Assembly: GCF_009755815.1 (NCBI RefSeq)
Contig: NZ_WRPK01000005.1
Span: 1 to 64,000 of the forward strand
Reading direction: 5' to 3'
Source of the DNA: Flavisphingomonas formosensis
GTDB taxonomy: Bacteria; Pseudomonadota; Alphaproteobacteria; Sphingomonadales; Sphingomonadaceae
DNA length: 64,000 nucleotides
Shown one piece after another: positions 63,086 to 64,000 of this stretch. Below the pieces are notes generated by a model that saw nothing but the letters and a program-made list of their open reading frames with translations, was not told where the DNA came from and did no database searches. Numbering within the stretch: the stretch's first letter is position 1; every line of letters begins with the position of its first letter. The translations under genes and the position numbers were made by a program.

Positions 63086-64000
63086 TTAATGAGCAATGCC
63101 GGAGGCGGAGGCCTCGTCGATCAGCGCGCCGGTGCGGAAGCGGTCGAGCCCGAAGCCGCGAGCCAGCGGATGCGCTTCACCGGTCGCCATGGCGTGGGCG
63201 AGGCACCAGCCGCCTGCCGGGATCGCCTTGAAGCCGCCGGTTCCCCAGCCGCAATTGACGTAGAATCCGCCCAGGTCGGTTTTGCTGATGATCGGCGTGG
63301 AATCGTGGACCACATCGCAGATGCCCGCCCACTGGCGCAGGAAGCGCAGTCGGGAGAAGGCCGGAAACAGCTCGACCACACCCGCCGCCGCCCGCTCCAT
63401 CCAGGGAATGTTTCCGCGCTGCGCATAGGACAGGTAAAGGTCGAGACCGGCGCCGAGAACGAGTTCGCCCTTGTCGGACTGACTGAGATAGGTGCCCGTC
63501 GCGGGAGACAGGACGACCGTGTCAAGGCACGGCTTCACCGGCTCGGAGACGAACGCCTGGAGCGCGAATGACTGGATCGGAAGGCGCACTCCGGCCTTTG
63601 CCGCCACCACCGAGGAATGCCCGGCCACCGCCATGCCGACCGTATCGCTGCGGATGGCGCCGTGACTGGTTACGACGCCGCGCACATGGCCGTTCTCGAC
63701 AATGAAGTCGTGGACTTCGCAGTTCTGGATGATGTCGACGCCAAGGGCCGATGCGGCGCGGGCGTACCCCCAGGCCACCGCATCATGCCGGGCGGAACCG
63801 CCGCGCGGCTGATTGAGGCCACCGAGGATCGGGAAGCGCGGGTTCTCGTTCAGGCCCGGGATCAGCTTCCGGACCATAGCCCCGTCGTGCAGCTCGGCGT
63901 CGATGCCGTTGAGCAGCATGGCATTCGCCGACCGCCGCAGCATTTCCAGCCCGTGCCGGTCATGCGCGAGCGTCCACATCCCGCGTTGCGAGAACATGAT
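63086..64000 (-). CDS. soxB: sarcosine oxidase beta subunit, partial
   Basis: The C-terminal 305 residues of the DAO-family flavoprotein that carries the covalent FMN and non-covalent FAD and oxidises sarcosine. Visible: LLNGIDAELHDGAMVRKLIP, then HSSVVAAKAGVRLPIQSFAL and NCGWGTGGFKAIPAGGWCLA. The frame is open to the right edge, so the N-terminus is outside. It is the first gene of soxBDAG and lies 12 bases before soxD. Confidence 0.93.
   Translation of the reverse strand: MMFSQRGMWTLAHDRHGLEMLRRSANAMLLNGIDAELHDGAMVRKLIPGLNENPRFPILGGLNQPRGGSARHDAVAWGYARAASALGVDIIQNCEVHDFIVENGHVRGVVTSHGAIRSDTVGMAVAGHSSVVAAKAGVRLPIQSFALQAFVSEPVKPCLDTVVLSPATGTYLSQSDKGELVLGAGLDLYLSYAQRGNIPWMERAAAGVVELFPAFSRLRFLRQWAGICDVVHDSTPIISKTDLGGFYVNCGWGTGGFKAIPAGGWCLAHAMATGEAHPLARGFGLDRFRTGALIDEASASGIAH

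Noticed and set aside
58458-64000. sox genes read as sulfur-oxidation genes
   Set aside because: The domains (GcvT-like, DAO flavoprotein, small zinc subunit) and purU show sarcosine oxidase, not thiosulfate oxidation.
1-64000. CRISPR arrays, rRNA or riboswitches
   Set aside because: No regularly spaced repeats and no rRNA-like or classic riboswitch sequences were noticed; by-eye reading cannot fully exclude small RNAs.

Overview
The window looks like chromosome of an alphaproteobacterium of the Sphingomonadales (Sphingobium, Novosphingobium or Sphingomonas type). The grounds are a TonB-dependent receptor with the mature start DIVVTAQKRQERLLDVP, the GC-rich coding style, the insertion-sequence types and the family forms of the metabolic enzymes. 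This placement is inference from recognised protein families; no rRNA or tRNA gene was found to anchor it.

Region 1 (1-27.1 kb) is a catabolic block with mostly intact genes. It holds the tail of an FMN alpha-hydroxy-acid dehydrogenase, kynureninase and a kynurenine-formamidase-type hydrolase (minus strand), a Tat-exported flavin oxidase and a POT peptide transporter (plus), a gentisate-dioxygenase-like bicupin with a FAH-family hydrolase (minus), then a divergent tryptophan-2,3-dioxygenase-family enzyme, a nitrilase, a flavin reductase and a phytoene-dehydrogenase-like flavoprotein (plus). After an inserted arginine-succinyltransferase-pathway block (astD-astA) come a TonB-dependent receptor, a secreted amidohydrolase, a Tat-exported PLP enzyme, a secreted S10 carboxypeptidase (minus), a secreted RidA protein, an MHS-type MFS importer and an Lrp/AsnC regulator. 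Together they suggest uptake and breakdown of a tryptophan-derived or tryptophan-containing amide or peptide, partly in the periplasm. This is the best candidate for an undescribed system. The astDA block carries broken ends of adhC (left) and gcdH (right).

Region 2 (27.1-40.7 kb) is decayed accessory DNA. It contains an integrase fused to a rifampin ADP-ribosyltransferase tail, two neighbouring genes each broken by one in-frame stop, intact hipBA, a HTH/cytochrome-c-peroxidase chimera, a VIT transporter, a cytochrome b561 with a LuxR-type regulator, a DUF302 protein, vapBC, a frameshifted ABC transporter, and remnants of IS1182, IS256 and IS91 elements.

Region 3 (40.6-57 kb) has two related sensor-kinase/response-regulator pairs. 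In the first the regulator is truncated; in the second the kinase has lost its sensor. Between and around them lie a LysR regulator, small monooxygenases, a VOC protein, an aldo/keto reductase, a DJ-1/PfpI protein, several alpha/beta hydrolases, an MBL-fold hydrolase, and remnants of a second aldo/keto reductase, wrbA, dps and hipA.

Region 4 (57.1-64 kb) has an IS3-family element with a programmed -1 frameshift site, then on the minus strand a compact sarcosine oxidase operon (soxB-soxD-soxA-soxG) followed by purU for one-carbon metabolism; soxB runs off the window.
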